Positions 53,604 through 63,111 are shown, counted from the stretch's first letter. The stretch: DNA of 64,000 nucleotides from Bacillota bacterium (GCA_023397905.1 JAEWSZ010000186.1:94661-158660); one strand, 5' to 3'. Translations and numbers: made by a program. Notes: generated by a model from the letters alone, not told the origin.

Positions 53604-54617
53604 ATGATTCAAGAGGCCATACGGCAAATAATAAATAAACAGGATTTAAGCCTTGAACAGACAAAGCAGGCCATGGAGGAAATAATGGAAGGCCGCGCCA
53701 CCGGCGCACAGATAGGTTCTTTTCTGACAGGCCTTAGAATGAAGGGCGAAACCATCGACGAGATCACGGCCTGCGCAACAGTTATGAGGGAGAAATGCAC
53801 TAAAATACGCCCGAAGATGGATGTGCTCGACATAGTAGGCACAGGCGGAGACGAAGCATATACCTTTAATATCTCCACCGTGTCTTCCTTTGTGGTGTCG
53901 GCGGGCGGAGTACCCGTGGCAAAGCACGGCAACCGTTCCGTATCCAGCAAATGCGGCAGCGCCGACCTGCTGGAAGCGCTGGGGATAAATATTGCATTAA
54001 CTGCGGAGCAAAGCGCCCAGGTACTGGATAAAACCGGCATGTGCTTCATGTTTGCCCCCACCTATCACGCCTCCATGAAATATGCCGCCCCTGTCCGCAA
54101 GGAATTGTCTGTGAGGACTATTTTCAACATACTTGGCCCACTGTCCAATCCCGCGGGCGCCAATATGCAGCTGTTGGGCGTGTATGACGAAAACCTGGTG
54201 GAACCCCTTGCCAGAGTCCTGGCAAATCTCGGCGTCAAGCGGGCCATGGTGGTTCACGGACATGACGGCCTTGACGAAGTGACGCTTTGCGACACCACTA
54301 CCGTATGCGAGGTGAACAACGGAAAACTGAACAGCTTTGTGCTCTCCCCAGAACAACTGGGACTGGAGAAATGCCTGTCCGGCCAGCTTGTGGGAGGCGG
54401 CCCCGAAGAAAATGCCAAAATCGCCCTTGACATACTGGCAGGCGGCAAAGGTCCCAAAAGAGACGTGGTGGTACTCAACTCCGCACTCTGCCTGTACATG
54501 TCCCACAACCAAGTGACGCTCAGGGATTGTGTCAGGATGGCAGAAGACCTTATTGACAGTGGTTCTGCGCGGTTGCAGCTGGATAGATTTCTGGAAGCGT
54601 CAAATTCATTTAATTGA
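53604..54617 (+). CDS. trpD: Anthranilate phosphoribosyltransferase
   Basis: The 337-residue enzyme has the PRPP-binding loop DIVGTGGDEAYTFNIST, KHGNRSVSSKCGSADLLEALG, and the FNILGPLSNPAGA segment of the family. It joins anthranilate to phosphoribose. ATG 53604 follows GGAGGGTTATT, 39 nt after trpG. Confidence 0.96.
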   Translation: MIQEAIRQIINKQDLSLEQTKQAMEEIMEGRATGAQIGSFLTGLRMKGETIDEITACATVMREKCTKIRPKMDVLDIVGTGGDEAYTFNISTVSSFVVSAGGVPVAKHGNRSVSSKCGSADLLEALGINIALTAEQSAQVLDKTGMCFMFAPTYHASMKYAAPVRKELSVRTIFNILGPLSNPAGANMQLLGVYDENLVEPLARVLANLGVKRAMVVHGHDGLDEVTLCDTTTVCEVNNGKLNSFVLSPEQLGLEKCLSGQLVGGGPEENAKIALDILAGGKGPKRDVVVLNSALCLYMSHNQVTLRDCVRMAEDLIDSGSARLQLDRFLEASNSFN

Positions 54618-54627
54618 GGTAGATCAC

Positions 54628-55422
54628 ATGATACTGGATAAAATCGCAGCAAAGACAAAAATAAGGCTGGAGGAGTTAAAGGCCGTCAAGCCCTATGAGG
54701 CAGTGAAAACTGCCGCTCTGGCCCTGCCGCCGGGCGGCGGCGACTTTGCTTTTGAAAATGCTCTGAAGACCGCGGATATGGCATTTATATGCGAGGTCAA
54801 GAAGGCTTCTCCTTCAAAGGGCATCATCGCAGAGCATTTTCCCTACGCCGAGATCGCCCGGCAATACGAGAGTGCAGGCGCCAACGCCATCTCGGTGCTG
54901 ACTGAGCCCCATTTCTTTCTGGGAAGCGATGAGTATCTGAAGGAAATAAAGCAAACCGTAAAGCTTCCGGTGCTCAGGAAGGACTTCACCATTGATCCGT
55001 ACCAGATATACGAGGCAAAGCTGCTGGGCGCCGACGCGGTACTGCTCATATGCGCCCTGCTGGATACCATGCAGTTAAGGGAGTATATAAAAACCGCCCA
55101 CAGCCTTGGACTTTCAAGCCTGGTGGAGGCGCATGACGAGAAGGAGATCCATAGTGCACTGGAGGCCGGAGCCAGGGTGATCGGCGTCAACAACCGCAAC
55201 CTTAAGACCTTTGAAGTGGATATAACCACCAGCGCAAGGCTCAGGGAACTGGTCCCCTCCGACAGGGTATTTGTCTCGGAAAGCGGGATCAAGACCGCCG
55301 GAGACATTGCAGAACTGCGCCGGAACGGAACAGATGCGGTGCTGATAGGCGAGACCCTCATGAGAAGCGGAAACATCCCTGAGGAGCTAAGCCGCCTCAG
55401 AGGTGGAGGCAACAACCCCTGA
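54628..55422 (+). CDS. trpC: Indole-3-glycerol phosphate synthase
   Basis: The 264-residue TIM-barrel enzyme starts MILDKIAAKTKIRLEELK. It has EVKKASPSKGIIAE (catalytic Lys), AISVLTEPHFFLGS, VLRKDFTIDPYQIYEAK, IGVNNRNLKTFEVD and VSESGIKT. ATG 54628, behind TTGAGGTAGATCAC, was chosen over the long extension inside trpD. It is 10 nt after the trpD stop. Confidence 0.96.
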   Translation: MILDKIAAKTKIRLEELKAVKPYEAVKTAALALPPGGGDFAFENALKTADMAFICEVKKASPSKGIIAEHFPYAEIARQYESAGANAISVLTEPHFFLGSDEYLKEIKQTVKLPVLRKDFTIDPYQIYEAKLLGADAVLLICALLDTMQLREYIKTAHSLGLSSLVEAHDEKEIHSALEAGARVIGVNNRNLKTFEVDITTSARLRELVPSDRVFVSESGIKTAGDIAELRRNGTDAVLIGETLMRSGNIPEELSRLRGGGNNP

Positions 55423-55524
55423 AGGGCAGATTAAGCGGAGTTATGAGTAGAATTCAGCCAGGTGCAGGTAAGCAGGCTTTGCCCGGCTGAGTACCACACT
55501 GCTTAAAGAATGGAGACCAATAAC

Positions 55525-56157
55525 ATGTCTGATATAAAAATAAAGATATGCGGCCTGACCCGGGCACAGGATATGCAATATGTAAATGAAGCCCTGCCCG
55601 ATTATATAGGGTTCGTTTTTGCAAAGAGCCGCCGGCAGGTGGGCCCCCGAGAGGCGGCGGAGCTAAAGAGCCTTCTGGATTGCCGTATTAAGGCAGTTGG
55701 TGTCTTTGTAAATGAGGACATACCGGCCGTCTCTGATTTATGCGGTGGCGGGGTCATTGATTTTATCCAGCTTCACGGGGACGAAAACAGTGAATACATC
55801 GCAGGGCTGAGAGAAAGTCTTTTGAAAAGGAACTGCCTCAGGCCCATAATAAAAGCCGTCAGGGTCAGGGATGCGGAATCCGTAAAGTCATCGGAGCAAT
55901 ACCGCTGCGATTATCTGCTGCTGGACGCTCACTCCGGCGCAGAATACGGCGGAACCGGCAGGACATTTGACTGGGAGCTTTGCAGAAATGTCCGCAAACC
56001 CTTCTTTCTTGCGGGAGGCCTGAACCCGGAAAATGTCATTTCAGCCGTTGACGCCGTCAGGCCTTACTGTCTGGACGTGAGCAGCGGCGTTGAAACCGGG
56101 GGCTTCAAGGACAAAGATAAAATAATTAAATTGGTAAATATGATCAGAGGAGTGTGA
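55525..56157 (+). CDS. trpF: Phosphoribosylanthranilate isomerase
   Basis: The 210-residue protein shows KIKICGLTRAQDM (catalytic Cys), DYIGFVFAKSRRQV, FIQLHGDE, LLLDAHSGAEYGGTGRTFDW and LAGGLNPENV. ATG 55525 follows TGGAGACCAATAAC; the ATG at 55510 overlaps that site and is unlikely. The 100-nt gap after trpC can fold (CAGCC...GGCTG) but shows no known RNA motif. Confidence 0.94.
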   Translation: MSDIKIKICGLTRAQDMQYVNEALPDYIGFVFAKSRRQVGPREAAELKSLLDCRIKAVGVFVNEDIPAVSDLCGGGVIDFIQLHGDENSEYIAGLRESLLKRNCLRPIIKAVRVRDAESVKSSEQYRCDYLLLDAHSGAEYGGTGRTFDWELCRNVRKPFFLAGGLNPENVISAVDAVRPYCLDVSSGVETGGFKDKDKIIKLVNMIRGV

Positions 56158-56162
56158 AAAAT

Positions 56163-57347
56163 ATGGTTAAAGGCAGGTATGGCAAGCACGGAGGACAATA
56201 TATACCTGAGATACTGATGAATACAATAATCGAGCTGGAGGACAGCTACAATTTCTACAGGAACGACTACAGCTTTAATCAGGAGCTGACAACGCTCCTG
56301 AAGGAGTATGCGGGAAGGCCTTCCCTTCTTTACTACGCTAAAAAAATGACCGAGGAGCTTGGAGGGGCAAAAATTTATTTGAAAAGAGAGGATCTGAACC
56401 ATACGGGTTCCCATAAAATAAACAATGTACTGGGGCAGGTACTCCTTGCAAAAAAAATGGGGAAAACCCGTATAATCGCAGAAACCGGCGCCGGACAGCA
56501 CGGTGTTGCCACCGCCACCGCGGCGGCTCTGATGGGCATGGAATGTGAAATATTCATGGGCCTTGAAGACACCAGGCGCCAGGCCCTTAATGTGTTTCGA
56601 ATGGAGCTTCTCGGGGCAAAAGTCCACCCTGTCACCAGCGGCACCCAGACCCTGAAGGACGCCGTCAACGAGACCATGCGCGAATGGGCTTCCCGGGTGG
56701 AGGACACCCATTATGTGCTGGGTTCGGTAATGGGCCCTCACCCCTTCCCCAAAATGGTCAGGGATTTTCAGAGTGTCATAGGGAAAGAAGTCCGGGAGCA
56801 AATGCTGGAAAAGGAAGGCCGGCTGCCCGACGTTGCCATGGCATGTGTGGGAGGCGGCAGCAATGCCATAGGGCTTTTCTATGATTTTATAAACGACCCT
56901 TCCGTCCGGCTCATAGGCTGTGAAGCCGCCGGAAAGGGTATTGACACCGGATATCACGCGGCTACCATCGCCAAAGGCCAACTGGGCATATTCCATGGGA
57001 TGAAATCATACTTCTGCCAGGACGGGCACGGCCAGATCGCGCCGGTCTACTCCATATCCGCCGGTCTGGACTATCCTGGGATAGGCCCCGAGCATGCTCA
57101 CCTGCATGACACCAAACGCGCGGAATATGTACCCGTAACAGATGCCGAAGCTATAAACGCCTTTGAATATCTTTCAAAAACCGAAGGCATCATCCCTGCC
57201 ATCGAAAGCTCCCACGCAGTGGCTCATGCCATGAAGCTGGCGCCTGAAATGGAAAAGGATAAAGTGATAGTGATCTGCCTGTCGGGACGGGGAGACAAGG
57301 ATGTGGCTGCTATTGCCAGATATATGGGGGTGGATGTAAATGAGTAA
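56163..57347 (+). CDS. trpB: Tryptophan synthase beta chain
   Basis: The 394-residue PLP enzyme has the cofactor lysine in KREDLNHTGSHKINN, AETGAGQHGVATAT, VGGGSNAIG for phosphate binding, and the C-terminal SGRGDKDV. It condenses indole with serine. ATG 56163 follows GAGGAGTGTGAAAAAT; a GTG at 56154 overlaps the trpF stop and is a weaker option. Confidence 0.96.
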   Translation: MVKGRYGKHGGQYIPEILMNTIIELEDSYNFYRNDYSFNQELTTLLKEYAGRPSLLYYAKKMTEELGGAKIYLKREDLNHTGSHKINNVLGQVLLAKKMGKTRIIAETGAGQHGVATATAAALMGMECEIFMGLEDTRRQALNVFRMELLGAKVHPVTSGTQTLKDAVNETMREWASRVEDTHYVLGSVMGPHPFPKMVRDFQSVIGKEVREQMLEKEGRLPDVAMACVGGGSNAIGLFYDFINDPSVRLIGCEAAGKGIDTGYHAATIAKGQLGIFHGMKSYFCQDGHGQIAPVYSISAGLDYPGIGPEHAHLHDTKRAEYVPVTDAEAINAFEYLSKTEGIIPAIESSHAVAHAMKLAPEMEKDKVIVICLSGRGDKDVAAIARYMGVDVNE

Positions 57348-58113
57348 GATTGAAAATGCATTTAAAAACGGAAAGGCCTTTATCGGGTTTTTGACCGCGG
57401 GAGATCCCAGCCTTGACAAGACCCAGGAATTCATACTTGCAATGGCGGATGCCGGTGCGGACCTGGTGGAAATAGGCATACCCTTTTCAGATCCCATCGC
57501 AGAGGGCGATGTGATCCAGAGGGCGAATATACGGGCTCTTTCCGTGGGTACTACTATTGAAAAGATATTTAAAACTGTCAGGTCTGTCCGCAAAAAAACT
57601 CAGGTGCCTCTGGTTTTCCTCACATACCTGAATCCTGTTTTCACCTACGGCTACGACCACTTTTTCAGAGAGTGCAATGAAGCCGGAATAGACGGCGTTA
57701 TCATACCGGATATCCCCTTTGAAGAAAAGGGCGAGCTTCTGCCCTTCAGTGAAAAATACGGCGTAGATATCATATCCTTGATCGCTCCCACTTCGGAAGC
57801 CCGCATTGCCGAGATCGCAAGCTGTGCAAAGGGATTTGTATATTGTGTTTCCTCCATGGGTGTCACAGGCGTGAGGAATGAGATAAAAACCGACCTCAGT
57901 TCCATACTGTCGGCGGTGCGGTCCGCCACAAAGGTGCCTGCCGCCGTAGGCTTCGGCATTTCCACTCCCCAGCAGGCCGCGGAGATAAGCAAATACGCCG
58001 ACGGAATAATAGTGGGAAGCGCCATAGTCAAAATCATCGAAGAACACGGGAGCAACTCTTCCGCACCGCTTTTCGAATATGTTCACGGGATGAAGGAAAG
58101 CATCGCAAAATAA
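57340..58113 (+). CDS. trpA: Tryptophan synthase alpha chain
   Basis: The 257-residue TIM barrel has AFIGFLTAGDPSLDKT, LVEIGIPFSDPIAEGDVIQ (catalytic Glu), DGVIIPDIPFEE (catalytic Asp) and VGFGISTPQQAAE. It overlaps the end of trpB by 8 bp, so the two subunits are translationally coupled. The last codons and TAA (GCAAAATAA) match the left end of the hairpin repeat M3, suggesting the repeat replaced the original gene end. Confidence 0.96.
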   Translation: MSKIENAFKNGKAFIGFLTAGDPSLDKTQEFILAMADAGADLVEIGIPFSDPIAEGDVIQRANIRALSVGTTIEKIFKTVRSVRKKTQVPLVFLTYLNPVFTYGYDHFFRECNEAGIDGVIIPDIPFEEKGELLPFSEKYGVDIISLIAPTSEARIAEIASCAKGFVYCVSSMGVTGVRNEIKTDLSSILSAVRSATKVPAAVGFGISTPQQAAEISKYADGIIVGSAIVKIIEEHGSNSSAPLFEYVHGMKESIAK

Positions 58114-58482
58114 CAAATTCAATATATGGAAAACCAACTGTGCATGGTCCTCACCTGTTAATTGCAGCAATGTGCAGCACACGGTACACCGTACATCAAT
58201 AGCTTAGCTTAGTGTATTATTTGAATTATCTGTAATGGCTCATACCTGGTATTTTAGCTGTCGCTTACATTCGCCATCCGTGGCCTCATAGTTCGCTAAA
58301 ACAGACATCCCGTCTGTTTTACAGCTAAAATACCACTTCTTCGCCAACAGCTAATATCAAATCCTACAATGCGCTCAGCTATTGATGCACGCCATACCTT
58401 ACCGTGCTTCCCATTGAAATAATTTATATCTGAGGACCTGTCAAAAGGTATCTTTTTCATATATTGAATTCAATTTATTTTG
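58105..58482. repeat. Long hairpin repeat M3
   Basis: The element begins GCAAAATAACAAATTC in the last trpA codons and ends near CATATATTGAATTCAATT. It shares long blocks with M2: TTTGAATTATCTGTAATGGC, AGCTGTCGCTTACATTCGCC, TCATAGTTCGCTAAAACAGA and GTTTTACAGCTAAAATACC. The central hairpin TAAAACAGAC/GTCTGTTTTA is perfect here, while M2 has one base change in it. It fills the gap between trpA and the convergent dehydrogenase gene. Confidence 0.85.
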
Positions 58483-58499
58483 AAATGCTTTCCGTAGTG

Positions 58500-59810
58500 T
58501 TACAACAGCTCAATGTTATCTCTGCTTTTCAGCTCTTTCATCGCATTCCTGGTGTCGAATACAAATGCCGAATTTGCCTGGATGAAGTTATAGTTGTACT
58601 CGTCATGATTTGTGATTATTACGGTCAGATCCGCCTGGTTCAGGATCTCCTCGGACAGCTCGGTATTTATATATTCCCTGCTTTTATTCATAAAGCAGGA
58701 CACATGGGGATCGTTATACCGGATTATGGCCCCCTCCTTTTCAAGAAGCTCAATTACCTTCAACGCTGGGCTTTCCCTGTAATCGCCGATATCAGGCTTG
58801 TAGGCAACACCCAGTACCAATATTTCCGAACCGTTTACCGGTTTTTTCAGCCTGTTTAGAATCCTGTATATCCTTTCGACCACATATTGGGGCATATATT
58901 GATTTATTTCGCCCGACAGTTCGATCAGCCTTGTATGGTAATCGTATTCTCTGGCCTTCCAGGTCAGGTAAAAGGGGTCCAGAGGTATACAGTGACCTCC
59001 TATGCCCGGTCCGGGATAAAATGCCTGGAAGCCGTAAGGCTTTGTCTTTGCGGAATCTATTACCTCCCATACGTTTATTCCCATCTGGTCGCATATGATT
59101 GCCATTTCATTTATCAAAGCAATGTTAATATTACGGTAAGTATTCTCCAGTAGCTTTTCCATTTCGGCCACAGCGGGGCTGGATACTTCGTGGACATCAC
59201 TCTCCAGCACTTTTCTGTAAAATGCCGAGGCTGCCTCCAGGCTTTCTTTCCCTACTCCTCCCACAACCTTTGGCGTATTTCTTGTTTTAAAGACCGAGTT
59301 TCCCGGATCGACCCGTTCAGGAGAAAAAGCCAGGAAAAAATCCTGTTCGCATACCAGCCTGGACTTATTTTCAAGTATCGGCCGGACAAGTTCCTGCGTA
59401 GTGCCCGGATAAGTGGTGCTTTCAAGTACGACAAGGGTATCCTTCCTCAGATGTGCCCCGATACTGCCGGTCGCGGCTTTAATATAGCTCATATCAGGCT
59501 GCTTGTTTATATCCAGCGGAGTCGGCACACATATGACAATACAGTCGGCCTCCCTGACAAAACTGAAATCTGCGGTGGCATGAAGCTTTCCTCTTTTAAC
59601 GGCTTCTCTCAAATCTCCGTCTGTGACATCGTCTATATAGTTATTACCCGCATTGACCGAAAAAACAATTTTCTCCTGGACGTCAAAGCCTATGACCTTA
59701 AAACCGGTTTTAGCTGTTTCAACCGCCAGAGGCAATCCCACATAACCAAGCCCTACTATTCCTATGACTGCAGTTCCGTTTTCTATTTTATCAAGAAGAT
59801 CCGCCTTCAT
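58500..59810 (-). CDS. UDP-sugar (UDP-ManNAc/GlcNAc type) dehydrogenase
   Basis: From ATG 59810 the protein is 436 residues. It has an N-terminal NAD fold (GIVGLGYVGLPLA, GLGYVG at 20-25), AFSPERVDPG, the catalytic C274 in GPGIGGHCIPLDPF, and the C-terminal UDP-binding domain. The WecC/Cap-type sequence suggests oxidation of a UDP-N-acetylhexosamine to its uronic acid. Start follows GGGGAAAGAAGTA. With the glycosyltransferase next to it, it probably supplies a sugar for surface glycosylation. Confidence 0.9.
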   Translation of the reverse strand: MKADLLDKIENGTAVIGIVGLGYVGLPLAVETAKTGFKVIGFDVQEKIVFSVNAGNNYIDDVTDGDLREAVKRGKLHATADFSFVREADCIVICVPTPLDINKQPDMSYIKAATGSIGAHLRKDTLVVLESTTYPGTTQELVRPILENKSRLVCEQDFFLAFSPERVDPGNSVFKTRNTPKVVGGVGKESLEAASAFYRKVLESDVHEVSSPAVAEMEKLLENTYRNINIALINEMAIICDQMGINVWEVIDSAKTKPYGFQAFYPGPGIGGHCIPLDPFYLTWKAREYDYHTRLIELSGEINQYMPQYVVERIYRILNRLKKPVNGSEILVLGVAYKPDIGDYRESPALKVIELLEKEGAIIRYNDPHVSCFMNKSREYINTELSEEILNQADLTVIITNHDEYNYNFIQANSAFVFDTRNAMKELKSRDNIELL

Positions 59811-59852
59811 TACTTCTTTCCCCCATTCCGCTACATTCAATTGCATTATCCC

Positions 59853-59938
59853 ATAAAGCCAATTACGTCCTGAAATTTTGCCGGGAGGCTTGATTCTCCG
59901 ACCCTGACTGCCGGTTTTCAGCCGTCAGTGATTGACTT
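59853..59938. repeat. Short palindromic interspersed element, copy E5
   Basis: Left arm AAAGCCAATTACG and right arm (minus strand) AAGTCAATCACTGACGGCTG match those of E3. The right arm forms the end of the large glycosyltransferase gene, encoding its last residues EKSITDG and the TGA. Confidence 0.6.
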
Positions 59939-62878
59939 CTCGCATACGACGATCATATTATCTGTCGTAGGATTCATTCCCTTTTCTATCCGGTAACCGT
60001 TCATTGAATAAAAATCGACCTTCTGAAATACATTTTTTAAAATTTCATAAAATTCGTCATAGCAGTATTCCTTTATATGAAAAGGATTTTTAACATGCTT
60101 TCTCATCTCCCTGTTCGGAGTGGATACTATAAACCTTCCGCATTCCTTCAGCACCCTGTGCGCTTCTTCTATATGCCTGACGGCGGTTTCAACCGGCAAA
60201 TGCTCAAATACCTCAAAGGAAGCATATACATCAAATTCCTCATTTTCATAGGGAAGCTCCGTAACATCCCCTTGAGTCCAGTATATATTTTCATGCCGGA
60301 AAACTCCTTTGGCAAAAGTGAGATTGTCCTCTGCAATGTCTATTGCCTCAACCTGCCTGCACAGCTTTGAAAAATACGCGGCGCCATAGCCGAAACCGCA
60401 GGGAGCTTCAAGGACCTTGTGATCTTCCTTGATAAAGCCGGCTGCAAATAAATAACGCTGTGCTATTTTCAGATACCCGAAAACCGGCAGAAATTCGGAC
60501 GCGGGGATGCCTCTCTCCCACATATAGGCCAAAAAGTTTTTCCTCACATCCTCTTTGATCTCCTGGTCGTATATAAAACCGGCAATATTTTTTTTGAATT
60601 CAATATCACTGCCGAATATCTCCCGGGCCAGCCTGAGTATTTCCTTTGAGTTTACGCTGTCTTGCATTTGTCCCGGCAAAATAAACATATTCCTGGAAAA
60701 GTCATACCAGATATTATTTACCGCCAGCCTGACATCCTGTTTATTATTTAATATGAACTCTATCAGCTCATAGCCGCTTAGCGTCCTTTCCCTTTTTCCC
60801 AGCATTATACTTGCGGTACTGAAGTCATAGGCGTCAAAGTCTTCTGTTTTATAGGATATAAAATCATTTATCCTTTCCCGGACATACTCCGCCTGCAAGA
60901 CTTCATCCTTCTCCAGGTATTTCAGAAGCCGGCCGGCCTTCCCGAACAGATCGTTCCCGGCAATTCCGCTTTGCGCAAGCTTTTCACATGCTTTGCCGAT
61001 ACCACTCTTGATACCGCTCAGACCGTACATGTCCTCCGGGGCAAACTCCATGCTTCCGCCGCTTCCCTGCTTCCGTACGACAAGCAGCTTTTCTGACAGC
61101 CCGTATCCCTTGCGGTATAATAATTCCTTCTCTTTCAAAAGCAAATATTCGCCTATATTTTCCTTATCTTCCTCCTGTATTGTCTCACTTCTGAAGAGTT
61201 CCTGAAGTAAATTGAACAATTCCAGCGCTTTGTTTCCTTTATCGCCTGTTATCTCCCTGTCAAAGGGATAGTTCATAAAATATGCCACCGGAAACATGGC
61301 TGTCAATTCCAATCCATTATATTTCAGGACCTTTTCCACATAATTTCTGTCCCGTATGATCACGTGAGGAGACACGCTTTTTGCGTTGATGACGCTCACA
61401 GGATCAAGCAACATGCAGTAGCCCTCCGGTCCAAGATGGTCCGCAATATTGGCAATGGCCCTTTCGTACTGGCTTTCATCCGTAATATGAAGCAGTACAT
61501 CAGCCGCAAATATCAGGTCGTACTTCCCTTCATAGTGATTGCTGCTGCTGATATCTCCCTGGCTGAAACAATAATCCGGATATTTTTTCTTCAATTCGCA
61601 GACCGATTTGAAAGCGATATCAATTGCTTCGTAAGCCTGAACCTTCTTATTAGAAAAATACTCCGTGAAAACCCCGATCCCTGGGCCAAGCTCCAGGACC
61701 CTCTTACCGCTTATATCCTCAAAGGCTTTAGTTATTACTCTATCCAGCAATTCCATTCTGTTCCGGTATAATAATTTATTATATTTCTCGCCTAATCCTA
61801 TATAACCTACGCCTTCAATATTAAAATTTGAATTTAACCGCCTGTTCCAGTATGCTTTATAATCAAATCCCCCATTATTTTTATCCGGATATTTATCCGC
61901 ATTTTCATCTGTGTTTTTACCTGAATTTTTACCTGGAAGCGATATTCTTTCTATAACATTGACAGTGGCTTCATACTGCTTTTCGGAAGAATAGTTATCC
62001 TCTATAAATTTTCTGTATTCACTTGAGTCATAATATCCGTCTGAGACCATGGAGACTGCTTCTTCAAGCGTATTCCACAGGTATTTTCTTTCATATACCG
62101 AGTCCGCTCCGACAAAATTGTGCACGACTGGCTTTATACCTTTTGCCATAGCCTGCATTACGCTCATATTCTGGGATTCCAGAACACTCGAGCACAGTAT
62201 GTAATTTTTATCTTCCAGCCATTTATCCATATCAGTCTGCCAGCCCTCAAAGAAAAAGTTGTTTTCAAGCCCCATCTCCCGTATCATATGGTTAAAATAC
62301 ATGGAAAATCTGGGATCCTGGAACTGACCCGCAATATAAAGCATATACCTGTTATCCCTGTCGTAAATGGCCTTAAAGGTATGCAAAAGAAGCATTGGAC
62401 CCTTTTTGTAATTGATGTATCCCACATAGGCGGCCTTAAATCCTGCCTCTCTCTGTCTAAAGCTCCATTTTGCCATATCGATGCCGTTTGGTATTACCGC
62501 GGTAATTTCCCTGCGGATGCCGAAGCTATCAATGACATATTTACGTATGTTTTCAGATACAAAGACAAGCAGGTCCACATATTCCCAATTCACCTGGAAA
62601 GGGTATCCGGCAAAGGCTTCATAGCTATGCAGCCTGCAAATTATATTTTTGTTTCTGGCGGCTTCCAGTTTGCTTGCGTATACTATCAGTTCATCACACC
62701 ATTCGAACCAGCAAACATCCGCCCATTCCATCCACTGGTCTATAAGCTTCATTTCCTGCGTTGATACGACTGTGATTTTTCTGGTTTCATAGTGCAAAGA
62801 CAGCTCTTTGACCAGCTCCTCTAAAAATTTATCATCTCCCTTTGAAAAAAACGCGATTTTCTTCCCTGTGTTTCCCAT
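59918..62878 (-). CDS. Three-domain protein: GT4-like glycosyltransferase and two methyltransferases
   Basis: The 986-residue protein has three parts. Residues 1-310 are a GT-B/GT4-like glycosyltransferase (VIPNGIDMAKW, AAYVGYINYKKGP, CSSVLESQNMSVMQAMAKGIKPV). A linker at about 313-334 is made of K/N/D/T/S/G repeats coded by 12-bp tandem units. A first SAM methyltransferase carries VLELGPGIG near 394. After a helical stretch of unknown type, a second SAM methyltransferase has VLEAPCGFGYGAAYF near 824 and FEVFEHLPVE. It could build and O-methylate a glycan. The divergent collagen-like gene is a plausible substrate. Confidence 0.85.
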   Translation of the reverse strand: MGNTGKKIAFFSKGDDKFLEELVKELSLHYETRKITVVSTQEMKLIDQWMEWADVCWFEWCDELIVYASKLEAARNKNIICRLHSYEAFAGYPFQVNWEYVDLLVFVSENIRKYVIDSFGIRREITAVIPNGIDMAKWSFRQREAGFKAAYVGYINYKKGPMLLLHTFKAIYDRDNRYMLYIAGQFQDPRFSMYFNHMIREMGLENNFFFEGWQTDMDKWLEDKNYILCSSVLESQNMSVMQAMAKGIKPVVHNFVGADSVYERKYLWNTLEEAVSMVSDGYYDSSEYRKFIEDNYSSEKQYEATVNVIERISLPGKNSGKNTDENADKYPDKNNGGFDYKAYWNRRLNSNFNIEGVGYIGLGEKYNKLLYRNRMELLDRVITKAFEDISGKRVLELGPGIGVFTEYFSNKKVQAYEAIDIAFKSVCELKKKYPDYCFSQGDISSSNHYEGKYDLIFAADVLLHITDESQYERAIANIADHLGPEGYCMLLDPVSVINAKSVSPHVIIRDRNYVEKVLKYNGLELTAMFPVAYFMNYPFDREITGDKGNKALELFNLLQELFRSETIQEEDKENIGEYLLLKEKELLYRKGYGLSEKLLVVRKQGSGGSMEFAPEDMYGLSGIKSGIGKACEKLAQSGIAGNDLFGKAGRLLKYLEKDEVLQAEYVRERINDFISYKTEDFDAYDFSTASIMLGKRERTLSGYELIEFILNNKQDVRLAVNNIWYDFSRNMFILPGQMQDSVNSKEILRLAREIFGSDIEFKKNIAGFIYDQEIKEDVRKNFLAYMWERGIPASEFLPVFGYLKIAQRYLFAAGFIKEDHKVLEAPCGFGYGAAYFSKLCRQVEAIDIAEDNLTFAKGVFRHENIYWTQGDVTELPYENEEFDVYASFEVFEHLPVETAVRHIEEAHRVLKECGRFIVSTPNREMRKHVKNPFHIKEYCYDEFYEILKNVFQKVDFYSMNGYRIEKGMNPTTDNMIVVCEKSITDG
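61876..61940 (-). repeat. 12-bp tandem repeats in the glycosyltransferase linker
   Basis: Five degenerate 12-bp units (pattern TTTTTATCCGGA on the plus strand) occur in a row. They encode the linker residues GKNSGKNTDENADKYPDKN between the transferase and the first methyltransferase. Confidence 0.75.
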
Positions 62879-63010
62879 ATTCCCCCGCTTTCAGCACTTA
62901 TAGAATTTTTGCTTGATATATAATAAAAAACCGGCGTACATATTTTTTATTAAAATTTCCGGATGCCGATTCCACTAATAATATATATATGCCGCAGAAG
63001 AATTAGTGTT

Positions 63011-63039
63011 AACATAAACATCTGTCAACTCATATAATG
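63011..63039 (+). promoter_or_regulatory. Possible sigma-K-type promoter of the collagen-like gene
   Basis: AACA at 63011-63014, a 16-bp spacer and CATATAATG at 63031-63039 approximate the mother-cell sigma-K pattern (AC, then CATA-N3-TA). This is weak evidence on sequence alone, but fits a spore-surface gene. Confidence 0.35.
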
Positions 63040-63111
63040 TTTACATAGCATAGTTTGGTTTATTTTGTAAAATATGCTTATTTATCACTATTTAAGGAGG
63101 CGAATAAAAAA

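Noticed and set aside
55423..55524. Folded spacer between trpC and trpF as a possible regulatory RNA
   Set aside because: Only a short CAGCC/GGCTG pairing is visible. No conserved motif or terminator supports a function.
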